DNA of 64,000 nucleotides from Tritrichomonas musculus (lineage: Eukaryota; Parabasalia; Tritrichomonadida; Tritrichomonadidae), in NCBI GenBank assembly GCA_039105265.1, contig JAPFFF010000101.1, positions 1-64,000 on the forward strand, in the 5' to 3' direction. The notes under the pieces are model-generated. The model did not search any database and had not been told where the DNA came from. It saw only the letters and a list, made by a program, of their open reading frames with translations. Of the stretch, positions 1 through 8,806 are shown one piece after another; position 1 is the stretch's first letter; every line of letters starts with the position of its first letter. The translations under genes were made by a program, and so were the position numbers.

Positions 1-639
1 TATACAAATAATATTTTACTTTTTGACGAAATCCTTCAGTAATTGAAATATTAAACTTTTTATATTTATGAAACCAATCAACTAAATCTTCATTTTTAGA
101 AAAAACTGACATTTGATTTAGAATGAAATTCAAATATATTAGAAAGTAAATGCATATAAATAAAATTGTATTCTTCATTTGGCTCCTGTAACGTCCAATT
201 TTTTTAAAATCATCATTTAATAATTCAACAAATTCAATTTTTCTGCATTTTTAGCTAAAAAATGAATTTTTTTTTTTTCAATAATAATAACTATTTTTAT
301 ATAACACTTAATGTTTTAAAAGCATATAAAAAGATATCAAAAGAATTAATGATTAGAATAAATTATATAAAAAGTTATCGCTATTCTAAATTTTTATAAA
401 GTGTTATAAAATTCTTATCAAAAATAATTAAAATAAATTGAGATAAAATACTCAAATTTATTTTCTGAAGAAAATTTAATATATACTTATATCCTTTTAG
501 TTTTTATTTTAATTTGAAATTTGTACGATGTAAATATTTATAAAACAGATTATTATTATTATTATAATAAAATATAATTAGTTTAAACAAACCAATCATT
601 GAGTTTTACTGTTAAAATTCAGTTGTACGACCTTTATTT
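1..639. repeat. Element Z copy 1 (left end outside window)
   Basis: AT-rich repeat whose sequence reappears almost base for base at 30513-31146. Its right terminus near 614-639 ends in gttgtacgaccttt, the inverse of the left terminus seen complete in the second copy at 30283. It is therefore the right part of a short inverted-repeat element that begins upstream of this window. On the minus strand it holds part of a small frame with a hydrophobic N-terminus, also present in the second copy; I do not regard it as a proven gene. A long T run follows directly. Confidence 0.7.
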
Positions 640-669
640 TTATTTTTTTTTTTTTTTAATTAATTTATC

Positions 670-770
670 AAAAAGAAATAAAATAGTTTAATCTCATACC
701 CAGATAAATCCCACAGCCAGATAAATCCCACAACCAGATAATCCTACCGCCAGATAATATTATCTTAAAT
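670..770. repeat. P sequence, copy 1
   Basis: Leader sequence that introduces each satellite array in this window. It contains short tandem pieces of the type ccagataaatccca and is repeated at 31460-31545 and 32726-32821. Copies 1 and 3 are closer to each other than to copy 2, for example in having two ccagataaatccca pieces. It has no coding potential. Confidence 0.75.
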
Positions 771-1099
771 ATTGACAAACATTGATGCTAGCAACAGATA
801 AATATTGATGCTAACAACAGATAAACATTAATACAACAGACAAACATCGATTACAACATACAAACATCGATGCTAACAACAGATAAACATCTATGCTAAC
901 AACATACAAACATTGATGTTAACAACATACAAAACATCAGATAAACATCTATGCTAACAACAGATAAACATCTATGCTAACAACAGATAAACATAGATGC
1001 TAACAACAGATAAACATAGATGCTAACGACAGACAAACATAGATGCTTACAACATACAAACATCGATGCTAACAACAGACAAACATAGATGCTAACGAC
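770..1099. repeat. 23-bp satellite array, left part
   Basis: Tandem, slightly degenerate 23-bp monomers with the core gctaacaacagataaacat. Variants carry gctaacgac, gcttacaac or acatacaaac. Polinton A is inserted in this array, which resumes at 23218. Small frames read through the array are products of the 23-bp period and not genes. Confidence 0.9.
1094..1099. repeat. Target site duplication of Polinton A, left
   Basis: The six bases aacgac sit immediately before the AGTAGTAATGG terminus and recur immediately after the other terminus. They are part of a satellite monomer, so the duplication is readable against the intact monomer gctaacgacagacaaac. Six-base duplications are the usual Polinton size. 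Confidence 0.85.
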
Positions 1100-1795
1100 A
1101 GTAGTAATGGTCTGTGCGGGATGACCATCTAATAATTTTACTCGTACCTTGCCCAGCATACCTTGCAAGTTAACAAGCTCAGGTATAAAAAATCAGGTAT
1201 GTTTACTTGTTATTGTTTTTACCCTTGTTTTCATTACCAACCTATACATTTGAATAATTTTCTGGAACCCCTTAATCAACTCACCATTTTTGATAGGATA
1301 ACTAAGTTTTTACAATTTTTCAAAAATTATATTTTTTAAAAATTTTTTTTATTTTTTATTTCCACTACATATAATGGAAGCCTTTGCTAATTATGCTGCT
1401 AAACAACTCCGTACATATGGAACAGATATGTATAACCTTTTTGCTGACATTTGTGATAAAGTCATTGATGGTGACCGTGATGCTGTTGATGTTGTTGAAC
1501 CCTTTATTATAGACGCACAAATGGATATATTCAGAAAGCAGAATCACTTATACATATCTTTTCATGATGAAAATGCTGCTTTTCGTGAGTATGGAGAAAT
1601 ATTTGATTACTATATTGATGAGCTTACTGGTGATTACAATGATTATGGTATGCCATATCACTTTCCAAAGAAGTTTTACGATGAGGTATACGAATTCTTT
1701 AAATACACTGATGAAGGAAAGAAATGCATGAATGAATTCAATCCAAACACGAATAAGATTCAGGAAATTTAATTAAAAAAGCAATTATTATTTTT
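1100..1795 (+). repeat. Left terminal inverted repeat of Polinton A
   Basis: 696 bp matching the reverse complement of 22522-23217, ending where the two sides diverge after gcaattattattttt. It contains the whole 132-codon gene at 1374-1772. Its terminal bases AG and CT follow the Polinton rule. Confidence 0.93.
1374..1772 (+). CDS. TIR-encoded acidic protein, 132 aa, unknown function
   Basis: Short acidic protein encoded entirely within the terminal repeat, so Polinton A carries two identical, oppositely oriented copies (other copy 22545-22943) and Polinton C a further one at 58096. It is rich in Asp, Glu and Tyr, with no signal peptide, membrane segment or nucleotide-binding motif. The start is the first ATG after a T-rich stretch ending ccactacatata. 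I do not recognise the family. Placement in the TIR means replication or gene conversion of the ends would keep the copies identical. Polinton B has no such gene in its much shorter TIR. Confidence 0.75.
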   Translation: MEAFANYAAKQLRTYGTDMYNLFADICDKVIDGDRDAVDVVEPFIIDAQMDIFRKQNHLYISFHDENAAFREYGEIFDYYIDELTGDYNDYGMPYHFPKKFYDEVYEFFKYTDEGKKCMNEFNPNTNKIQEI

Positions 1796-1846
1796 GTATT
1801 TTAAATATTTTAATTTTATTCTTATACAAAACGAACCAAACGCCAA

Positions 1847-4800
1847 ATGACAAATTTAATACCAGAAACATTATTCAATTTGGATACAGAAACAATAACC
1901 AAATTCATTGCGATTCTGAACACTAAATTAAATGCTAATATTATTATTGACCAAGACAACAATATAAATATTACAAGGCTATGTAAATATTTCAACGACA
2001 ATAATGCTTACAATATTCTTCTTGGTGATATTAAGCCTGATGAATTAGCTCCTACAGATGTTATTGATGAAATTACCATTAATAATTACATTGATGAAGT
2101 TATCAAACAAAACCAACAACGAATAACAACAATAATTAATACACCCGAAGTAAATGAACCAGAAAACGAAGAACTGTACGAGTACCTTAAGAAAAATGGT
2201 CAACAATTCACTAGTAAGCATAATGATTTTCTAATAGTTAATTTTCCAAATGATTTCGATAGAGCAGTAGCAGCTTTGCAAGCATATGACTACCCAGAAG
2301 CTTTGGTTAAAGAACGTAATGATCATGGTAAACCTATTGTTACATATTATTTCAATGAAATATCATCTCTAGCAAACATATATGATGCCTTGCTTCATGT
2401 TTACCAAAGTGAACTAAAACCATTTAAAATACATTTTCAACTTTCAGGAGTCTTTGAAACAAGTACCTTTGACTTTGAAACTTATGAAGAAAAATATGAT
2501 TATGAGGCTAGAGAGATCAGATGGCAAAACTACAAATCTGCCATACCAATTATAGTAAAAGATGAACGAAACCTTGATGAATGCAAAATGTATATAGAAA
2601 CTGTACTAAACAGCTATGAAACAACTTCATCAAACAATAAACTAACTATTGTACACTCAATATCCTTTACGATATCGAGAATGCGTAAGGTTACAGGTCG
2701 TATCAAAGATCTTCCAGAAATATTCAAGAAGAGTAATAATTATATAATTGTTGATGATGAAGATGATAATTTATGTTGGTACCGATTTCTTGCTTGTTGT
2801 TTGTTTCCTGAATTGACTAATACAACCAAATACGACATCAAACATCGTACTAAACGTGCCAAGAAACTGCTACTTGAGGAATATGGAATAACTTATACAA
2901 CAAAAATACCAAAGCATGCACAACGTTTATTGGACAATTTTCAAGGAGTAACAATGGAGGAGATGAAAGAATTAGCCGAAAAACATAAAATCAACATAAA
3001 CATATATGAATACAACAATGACAAACAATATGACTTACAGGAACAATGGTATTTCAACAAAGATTACACAACTTATTCAGCATTATTATTTACCAAAGAC
3101 CTTACTGTTCATATTATGTTTATCAAAGATGCTGAAAAACTTACTGCAATTCATGTTTGTCCAAAATGCAATTCTTATGTTCATTACGGGCATAGCAATA
3201 TCAAACGTTTCGATGATCATGTCAAACATTGTGATGGTAAGTATAAGAAACAATTTGTACCAGCCAAGGAAGCTTTACCATATTGTCCACATATTTTAAA
3301 CAATCCTGTCTATGAGTATTGTCTTGCACACGGATTACCATGGAAACCGAATATCTATTACATAACATATGACTTTGAAACAATGGATCAAGTTGTAAAT
3401 ACAGAAGCCAGTAAATCAACTATTATCAATTCACGGCTCTTACCGTTATCAGTTTCCTCATGCGTAAAGTCTGCTTCTGGCTTAACAACAAAGCATTTTA
3501 GTTTACAGGATAACAAAGATTTCATTCCATTATGGCTTGATTGGCTTTTTGAACAATCATTAATTGTATACAAAGACAAACAACAATACTCATGTGTACC
3601 TGAAAAGATAGACAACAATATAACTACCATAACGGTATTTGGTTTCAATTCTTCAAGATTTGATAGTAATCTATTCAAACAATATCTTAATGCCTCTCAT
3701 TGGAAAATTGAATCAAATAGCATCATTGGAACATTATCATCACTAAAACAATTCATACTTACTTCAACTAAATATCCAACCAAACTTCGTTTTATAGATG
3801 CTCAAGCTTTTGTTGCCGGTGGAACATTAAAGCAATTTGGTGTTGACTTTGGAGGTGAAACCAACAGTAACAAGGGAGTCTTTCCGTATGAGGCTATCAA
3901 TAGTGATAATTACAATGAAGTTTTATCTTCAACAGAACCATTTGCTTATGATGACTTCTATAGTTATTTGAACCAACGAAACCCATTATCTAAGGAAGAT
4001 TATGCAGAATATGTAAATGATTGCAAGAACTACAAAAATAGATGGGATTACTTACTAGCTTATAATGATAATGATGTAGAAATGATGATTAAGCCAATTG
4101 ACAATCTTATTGCTATGAACGCTGAATATAATGTAGACATGATATCAAACTTATCATTATCAAAGTGTTCAGCATGTATCAAGTACGCTCTTGCTTATAA
4201 AGATTTTGATCCAAACACTGAATACGACATAATTAACAAAGAAAATTCCTTCAAACCAACAATCAAATGGTGGAAATATAAATGTGACTGTTATTACAAG
4301 CAAGATCAAAAATATAATCAAACCCATAGTAATAACATGCGAAATCTTGACAAGTGTATATCAGTTTCTGATTTTGATGAATTTATGAAAATGTACAATA
4401 ATGGTTGTTGCCATTTATGTAAGGAACATTTTACAAACGTAAACAAACCAACACTTGATAGAATTGATAACGATATTGGACATGAATTGAGCAATTGCAA
4501 ACTCGCTTGTGTAGAATGTAATAAGCTTCGTAAACGTGATGACCCAAAAATAACCTCATTAAGAATTCAGTTGAAGAAGTTTTGTAAACTAAATCATTTA
4601 CCTACTCTCATTAACGATGAACAAGAATATTATAGTTTACGAAATAACATAACAGGAGGACTATCAAACGTACAGCACAGATATAATATTAAAGGCGAAA
4701 CACATATTAATAAGTTTAGGTACGATGCAATCAATAATAAAGTTCTTTCGTACGACACTCCAAATATAATGACACATGTTGTTGGAGTTGATTTTAATAG

Positions 4801-5917
4801 TTTGTACCCTTCATCGTTTTCTTCTACAAAACATGATTTCAATAAATATCATGGTGGAATTATGTACATGCCAGGTAGTTTCGTACGCAGAATAGATGTT
4901 AAAGACAACCAATCAAAACAAAAGGCAATAGACATTATAACTAGCAAAACAAGATTCCAACCAAATCCAAAACACTTATTCATAGCAAAAGTAAAGTTAG
5001 TATGCCCAGCAAGCAAGATCAATTACTTCATTAATTTTCCTCCAGTCTTCAGAAACATCAACATCAAAAATGAGGAATCAGTAATAGGAAGTTATATGTA
5101 CTCTTATCTTCAAGAGCATAAACTAGCCTCATTAGACAAAGAAGAACGCAAACTTACTATGTTACTTGACACTTATGGAGAATATATGACATTTAGCAAT
5201 TACTATTTATGGTTCTTACTTGATCATGGCTTAGTGCTAGAGGATGTAAAGAGTGTCTCAATTTATGAAGCTCATACAGGATTTCGTGAATTTGTTACTA
5301 CATTCATGAAGAAACGACAAGATATTATTGCTGGGAAGTCAAATGGTAATGAAAAGTTTTACAAGATTAGTATGAATGGTTCGTATGGTTACGATGGAAT
5401 GAACACTGAGAAGTTTTGTAAAGTAAAAATATGTGATACTAACAAAGCTTATCAGTATATTATTTCTCAAACGTACGTGAATGGTGCTCAATTAAATGAT
5501 GATCTCTTTATTATTCAACAACAACCAAAAACTTATCATTGCACTACCTGCTTACAAGAATCATTTTGGACATTAGATAATGCTAAATTCTGGTACTGTA
5601 CCTTCTACTATGATTTTATGAATAGGTGCTTGGACATGAATAGACTTCATTTTATAGAAGGAGACACCGATTCTGCTTACTTTGCCATTTCAGGTAACAA
5701 AGATGAAACCCCATCACAGTTGTTCAACAATATCATCAAAGATGAATCATTTTGGTACAAGCATGTTTATAAGTTCTTTCCCAATCCACAACTTCATGAT
5801 ATTGCTGATGAAAAGAAACTTTTGGGGTGTGCAATAGAGAAAGTAGGAGACCATATGATAGCACTTGCACCAAAATGCTACACAATATGGAATAATGATG
5901 AAACAGTAAAGCTATGA
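1847..5917 (+). CDS. Protein-primed family B DNA polymerase with embedded HNH domain (Polinton A)
   Basis: Replicative polymerase of the element, expected to prime from a terminal protein at the TIR ends. Motifs in order: exonuclease I YDFETMD (about residue 508), exonuclease II FNSSRFDSN (about 600), exonuclease III YLLAYNDND (about 735), polymerase motif A DFNSLYPSSF (about 982), motif B KISMNGSYGYDG (about 1173) and motif C GDTDSAYF (about 1271). An HNH-type zinc nuclease module sits between exonuclease III and motif A (CCHLCKEHF at about 853, LDRIDNDIGH, then CVECNKLRK). The N-terminal part has a Cys-rich patch (NLCWYRFLACC) and a C2H2-like group near residues 440-460. At 1356 aa it is about 300 aa longer than the polymerase of Polinton B. 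Confidence 0.93.
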   Translation: MTNLIPETLFNLDTETITKFIAILNTKLNANIIIDQDNNINITRLCKYFNDNNAYNILLGDIKPDELAPTDVIDEITINNYIDEVIKQNQQRITTIINTPEVNEPENEELYEYLKKNGQQFTSKHNDFLIVNFPNDFDRAVAALQAYDYPEALVKERNDHGKPIVTYYFNEISSLANIYDALLHVYQSELKPFKIHFQLSGVFETSTFDFETYEEKYDYEAREIRWQNYKSAIPIIVKDERNLDECKMYIETVLNSYETTSSNNKLTIVHSISFTISRMRKVTGRIKDLPEIFKKSNNYIIVDDEDDNLCWYRFLACCLFPELTNTTKYDIKHRTKRAKKLLLEEYGITYTTKIPKHAQRLLDNFQGVTMEEMKELAEKHKININIYEYNNDKQYDLQEQWYFNKDYTTYSALLFTKDLTVHIMFIKDAEKLTAIHVCPKCNSYVHYGHSNIKRFDDHVKHCDGKYKKQFVPAKEALPYCPHILNNPVYEYCLAHGLPWKPNIYYITYDFETMDQVVNTEASKSTIINSRLLPLSVSSCVKSASGLTTKHFSLQDNKDFIPLWLDWLFEQSLIVYKDKQQYSCVPEKIDNNITTITVFGFNSSRFDSNLFKQYLNASHWKIESNSIIGTLSSLKQFILTSTKYPTKLRFIDAQAFVAGGTLKQFGVDFGGETNSNKGVFPYEAINSDNYNEVLSSTEPFAYDDFYSYLNQRNPLSKEDYAEYVNDCKNYKNRWDYLLAYNDNDVEMMIKPIDNLIAMNAEYNVDMISNLSLSKCSACIKYALAYKDFDPNTEYDIINKENSFKPTIKWWKYKCDCYYKQDQKYNQTHSNNMRNLDKCISVSDFDEFMKMYNNGCCHLCKEHFTNVNKPTLDRIDNDIGHELSNCKLACVECNKLRKRDDPKITSLRIQLKKFCKLNHLPTLINDEQEYYSLRNNITGGLSNVQHRYNIKGETHINKFRYDAINNKVLSYDTPNIMTHVVGVDFNSLYPSSFSSTKHDFNKYHGGIMYMPGSFVRRIDVKDNQSKQKAIDIITSKTRFQPNPKHLFIAKVKLVCPASKINYFINFPPVFRNINIKNEESVIGSYMYSYLQEHKLASLDKEERKLTMLLDTYGEYMTFSNYYLWFLLDHGLVLEDVKSVSIYEAHTGFREFVTTFMKKRQDIIAGKSNGNEKFYKISMNGSYGYDGMNTEKFCKVKICDTNKAYQYIISQTYVNGAQLNDDLFIIQQQPKTYHCTTCLQESFWTLDNAKFWYCTFYYDFMNRCLDMNRLHFIEGDTDSAYFAISGNKDETPSQLFNNIIKDESFWYKHVYKFFPNPQLHDIADEKKLLGCAIEKVGDHMIALAPKCYTIWNNDETVKL

Positions 5918-6159
5918 AATTAAAAGGAGTATCATTGAAAAAGAACAATATTGTACGTAATGATTATAAAGAAGTTTTGATGGAAAAATCTATTAAAGTT
6001 GGTAAGAACATTAACTTACAAATGAAGAACAATATTATGTCAAAGGTTACTGTTAACAAAAATGCTTTAACTGGTTCACACACAAAAATGATTGTACTAG
6101 AGAATCAAGCTTGTTTACCTTTCATTACTGGACTCACTGCAAAAGATTATTCTTATTAA
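5914..6159 (+). CDS. Short Lys/Asn-rich reading frame after the polymerase (Polinton A)
   Basis: An 81-codon basic frame directly following the polymerase region and ending before a T-rich spacer. It is repeated unchanged in Polinton C at 62636-62881. I assign it no separate function and treat it as belonging to the polymerase region of the element. Confidence 0.4.
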   Translation: MKLKGVSLKKNNIVRNDYKEVLMEKSIKVGKNINLQMKNNIMSKVTVNKNALTGSHTKMIVLENQACLPFITGLTAKDYSY

Positions 6160-6211
6160 AAAATTCATTCTTATTTTTGTTTTTTGTTTTTTATTTTTAT
6201 TTTAAACAGTA

Positions 6212-6514
6212 ATGTCAAACGAACAAGAAATAATAAAAGAGTTATTAGAAATCAAGCAGTTATTAAATCGCTTATTAGACAAACCAAAAATAACTAAACA
6301 GAGAACAGCTCCATTCAACAAAAGCAAAAATATGAATGATGAACAAAGAAAACAAGTTATGGAGTATATACAAAATGAAGATAACAAAAATGAAATAACA
6401 AAGCTACCAAAGCACAAACAAATCTCATATGTCAGACGAGAACTCAAAGAAAAATATAACATCAATCTTTCAATTTATATGACTGACAAACTAATTAACA
6501 AAATTATGCCTTAA
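6212..6514 (+). CDS. Small coiled-coil protein, 100 aa (Polinton A)
   Basis: Charged, helix-rich protein. It starts MSNEQEIIKELLEIKQLLNR, a leucine-heptad pattern suggesting an N-terminal coiled coil, followed by a basic C-terminal half (HKQISYVRRELKEKYN). The start follows a T-rich leader (attttaaacagta) like those of other genes here. Its 3' end overlaps the 3' end of the convergent fibre-like gene by 11 bp. The family is not recognised; the basic tail would suit a nucleic-acid or virion-associated role, which is inference. An identical copy lies in Polinton C. Confidence 0.65.
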   Translation: MSNEQEIIKELLEIKQLLNRLLDKPKITKQRTAPFNKSKNMNDEQRKQVMEYIQNEDNKNEITKLPKHKQISYVRRELKEKYNINLSIYMTDKLINKIMP

Positions 6515-8792
6515 AAACTGCAAGCATATTTGTGTTTATGATACTAGTAATAATTCCTACTGTCATCCTTCTTATTTTTGCTGTTACTGCAGTAGCACCA
6601 GCAAGAATCTTTAGTTTATTGTCATCATCTATAAAAACTTCGTCACCTACACAATAACATGATGAATCTGTGACACGCACAAGGTAATCACCATGGGAAG
6701 CGAATGTTACTGAATTATTCTTGGTATCTATTTTTGTGCAAATTCCTATATACTCTTTCCATGTTCCCTGTGTTTTCACTGAGCAAATACAATCTGTAGT
6801 ATCATTCACAGTTGATGGTATCCACATATCACCATCATGTTTATAAACCTTACCAGTCATATATACTGGAGCTCCAATAACGAAATCATTAATAGAGTTC
6901 ATTGCTGATTCAATTGGAGCATAATGAGTAATTGTATTTGAACCATTGGATGTAATTGTACCATTAACCTTTAAATTAGAATCAATTATTGTATTTCTTG
7001 CAGAACCAAACATTTGAAAAGATTGAAATTTATAACCATCAACATATATATCCAATTCACCTGTATTATCATATTTTGCTGAATTGTATAAAAATTCTGT
7101 ATTATATGTAGAATCATATCCAAATCTAATTGAAGTATTACTATTTGCATTTACAGAACTAAAGAAACTTGCAATATTACTTTCGGTACTATTAATTGTT
7201 AATGAACCATCATCATTTTTTGATACATATTTATTATCACATTCACTCTTCACTTGCTCAATAGCAAGGGCCAACTCTGTTGTCAATGCAAAGTTATCAT
7301 TCACATATTTCACCGATGTAATCATATTATCATTCACAGGTTGGTTGCTGATTAATGTAATAGATACATCATAAATATTAGTCAATGTATCATCCGTGGC
7401 TCTTAATGAGACAATATGGGTATTATAATTAATATTTATTAATTCACCACTGGTTGATTTGTAAATCATATTCAAACTTTTAAATAAACTGTATTCGTAT
7501 TCAGCTTCTTCATATGTTGTATCTTCAGCATTTCGTTTGAACTTCACGATGATCTTTTCGGTTGTGAATACTCTTCTTATATCATCATCAGGAACTACAC
7601 AACCGCTATCATTCTGTGTACATTGAATTGTGATTTGTTCTGGATTTTCATCAACAACATTTGCAGTTTTAATGAATGGTGATTCGATTTGTGCTCTAAT
7701 GACGTTGATTAACCATTGAGTATTGCCACTTGAATTACACACCATAAATTCACCACGGTCATACCAAACAATAGATAATCCATTATCTAACATCATTCTA
7801 TACCCTCTCATATATTTTTCATAAGGCTTGAATATCAAATCAAAATGTTGTATATTGTTAATGTAATCTGTGTTAGAACCCCAATTAACATCAAATATCA
7901 CATGTATATCGGTTTCTGGTAAGTATGGTTTTACAAATATATAATCACGAACAGGATTCGGATATTCGATATTCAATTCAGTTCCGTACAATGCAGTACT
8001 CAACGCAGATTCATTAACCAAATCCGTTGGAGTTGTTGGTGTATCTGTTTTTACTTGCTCAATAGCAAGGGCCAACTCTGTTTTCAATGCATACTTATCT
8101 AATTCATAAGCCAATTCATCCTCATCAACAAACTTCTCATCAGCTTGTGCACTAGTAAAATAAGCTGTCAAGTCAACTGGTTCTGGTATATCTGTTGAGA
8201 GTGCATACTTGGTCATATCTGGTAAGTCTTGTGTCTTCACGTACTCACTTAAGTTCGTAAGCTTCGCATACTCATCAAGATTAATCAAATCCATTGCTTT
8301 AGTTATTGCCATGGATGATAATATATATGATGCTTGTGCTGATAGCGGTTTATCATCATTCATTAATTTCTGTTGAACTTCTTCTGTTGGTTCTTCATTC
8401 GGATTCAATTGTAGTTCATTATTTTTGAGAACTGTGGGTATTTCAGGTATGTCAGTTGATAATGCAAAATTGTTAACAACGTAATCACGTAATGTATTAA
8501 CAGCGTTTTGAATTTCTTCACTACTAGCATACTTTAATAATTCTTTATTGAATTCCTCTGTTTTCAAATAATCGAATAAATCAGTTGTTTTCGCGTACTC
8601 ACTTAAGTTCGTAAGCTTTGCGTAAGGTTCCAATAATTCTTTCAATTCCTCGGTATTCAAGCTTGACCCCATATTATTTACGTTATTGCATTGACACCCA
8701 CATGAAGTGGCATATTGTTTTATGTATTCTATTATTAATTCGTCTATAGTATTCACTTTCTTGATGCTACCTGCTTGCTCTATTGTGAACAT
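6504..8792 (-). CDS. Fibre-like surface protein, 762 aa (Polinton A)
   Basis: Built like a virus or phage tail-fibre protein. The N-terminal third carries repeated short units of the type LTNLSEYAKTTDL and YALKTELALAIEQVK, as in trimeric fibre shafts. A beta-rich, Asn/Thr-rich body follows, with a C-terminal head-like region (YMTGKVYKHDGDMWIPS, CYCVGDEVFIDDDNK). The DNA for the LALAIEQVK unit is nearly duplicated at about 7256 and 8049, showing growth by internal duplication. It is divergent from the 867-aa gene with only 14 bp between their start codons. The likely role is host attachment on the virion surface. That is inference from the repeat architecture, not a family match. Confidence 0.75.
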   Translation of the reverse strand: MFTIEQAGSIKKVNTIDELIIEYIKQYATSCGCQCNNVNNMGSSLNTEELKELLEPYAKLTNLSEYAKTTDLFDYLKTEEFNKELLKYASSEEIQNAVNTLRDYVVNNFALSTDIPEIPTVLKNNELQLNPNEEPTEEVQQKLMNDDKPLSAQASYILSSMAITKAMDLINLDEYAKLTNLSEYVKTQDLPDMTKYALSTDIPEPVDLTAYFTSAQADEKFVDEDELAYELDKYALKTELALAIEQVKTDTPTTPTDLVNESALSTALYGTELNIEYPNPVRDYIFVKPYLPETDIHVIFDVNWGSNTDYINNIQHFDLIFKPYEKYMRGYRMMLDNGLSIVWYDRGEFMVCNSSGNTQWLINVIRAQIESPFIKTANVVDENPEQITIQCTQNDSGCVVPDDDIRRVFTTEKIIVKFKRNAEDTTYEEAEYEYSLFKSLNMIYKSTSGELININYNTHIVSLRATDDTLTNIYDVSITLISNQPVNDNMITSVKYVNDNFALTTELALAIEQVKSECDNKYVSKNDDGSLTINSTESNIASFFSSVNANSNTSIRFGYDSTYNTEFLYNSAKYDNTGELDIYVDGYKFQSFQMFGSARNTIIDSNLKVNGTITSNGSNTITHYAPIESAMNSINDFVIGAPVYMTGKVYKHDGDMWIPSTVNDTTDCICSVKTQGTWKEYIGICTKIDTKNNSVTFASHGDYLVRVTDSSCYCVGDEVFIDDDNKLKILAGATAVTAKIRRMTVGIITSIINTNMLAVFKA

Positions 8793-8806
8793 TTATAATA
8801 TAATAA
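8793..8806. promoter_or_regulatory. 14-bp spacer between divergent start codons
   Basis: The only bases between the ATG of the fibre-like gene (minus) and the ATG of the 867-aa gene (plus) are ttataatataataa, which is nearly palindromic. Transcription of both must therefore start within this spacer, inside a coding region, or produce leaders of almost no length. Other genes here also have an AT-only run right before the ATG. Confidence 0.45.

Noticed and set aside
977-1168. Short minus-strand frame rich in hydrophobic repeats, with a similar one at 33074-33292
   Set aside because: It is a read-through of the 23-bp satellite into the Polinton terminus; the period of the repeat creates it, so it is not a gene.
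4180-4640. HNH segment in the polymerase as an intein
   Set aside because: No typical splice-junction residues (Cys/Ser at the start, His-Asn at the end) with the usual inter-block pattern were seen. I describe it as an embedded domain instead.
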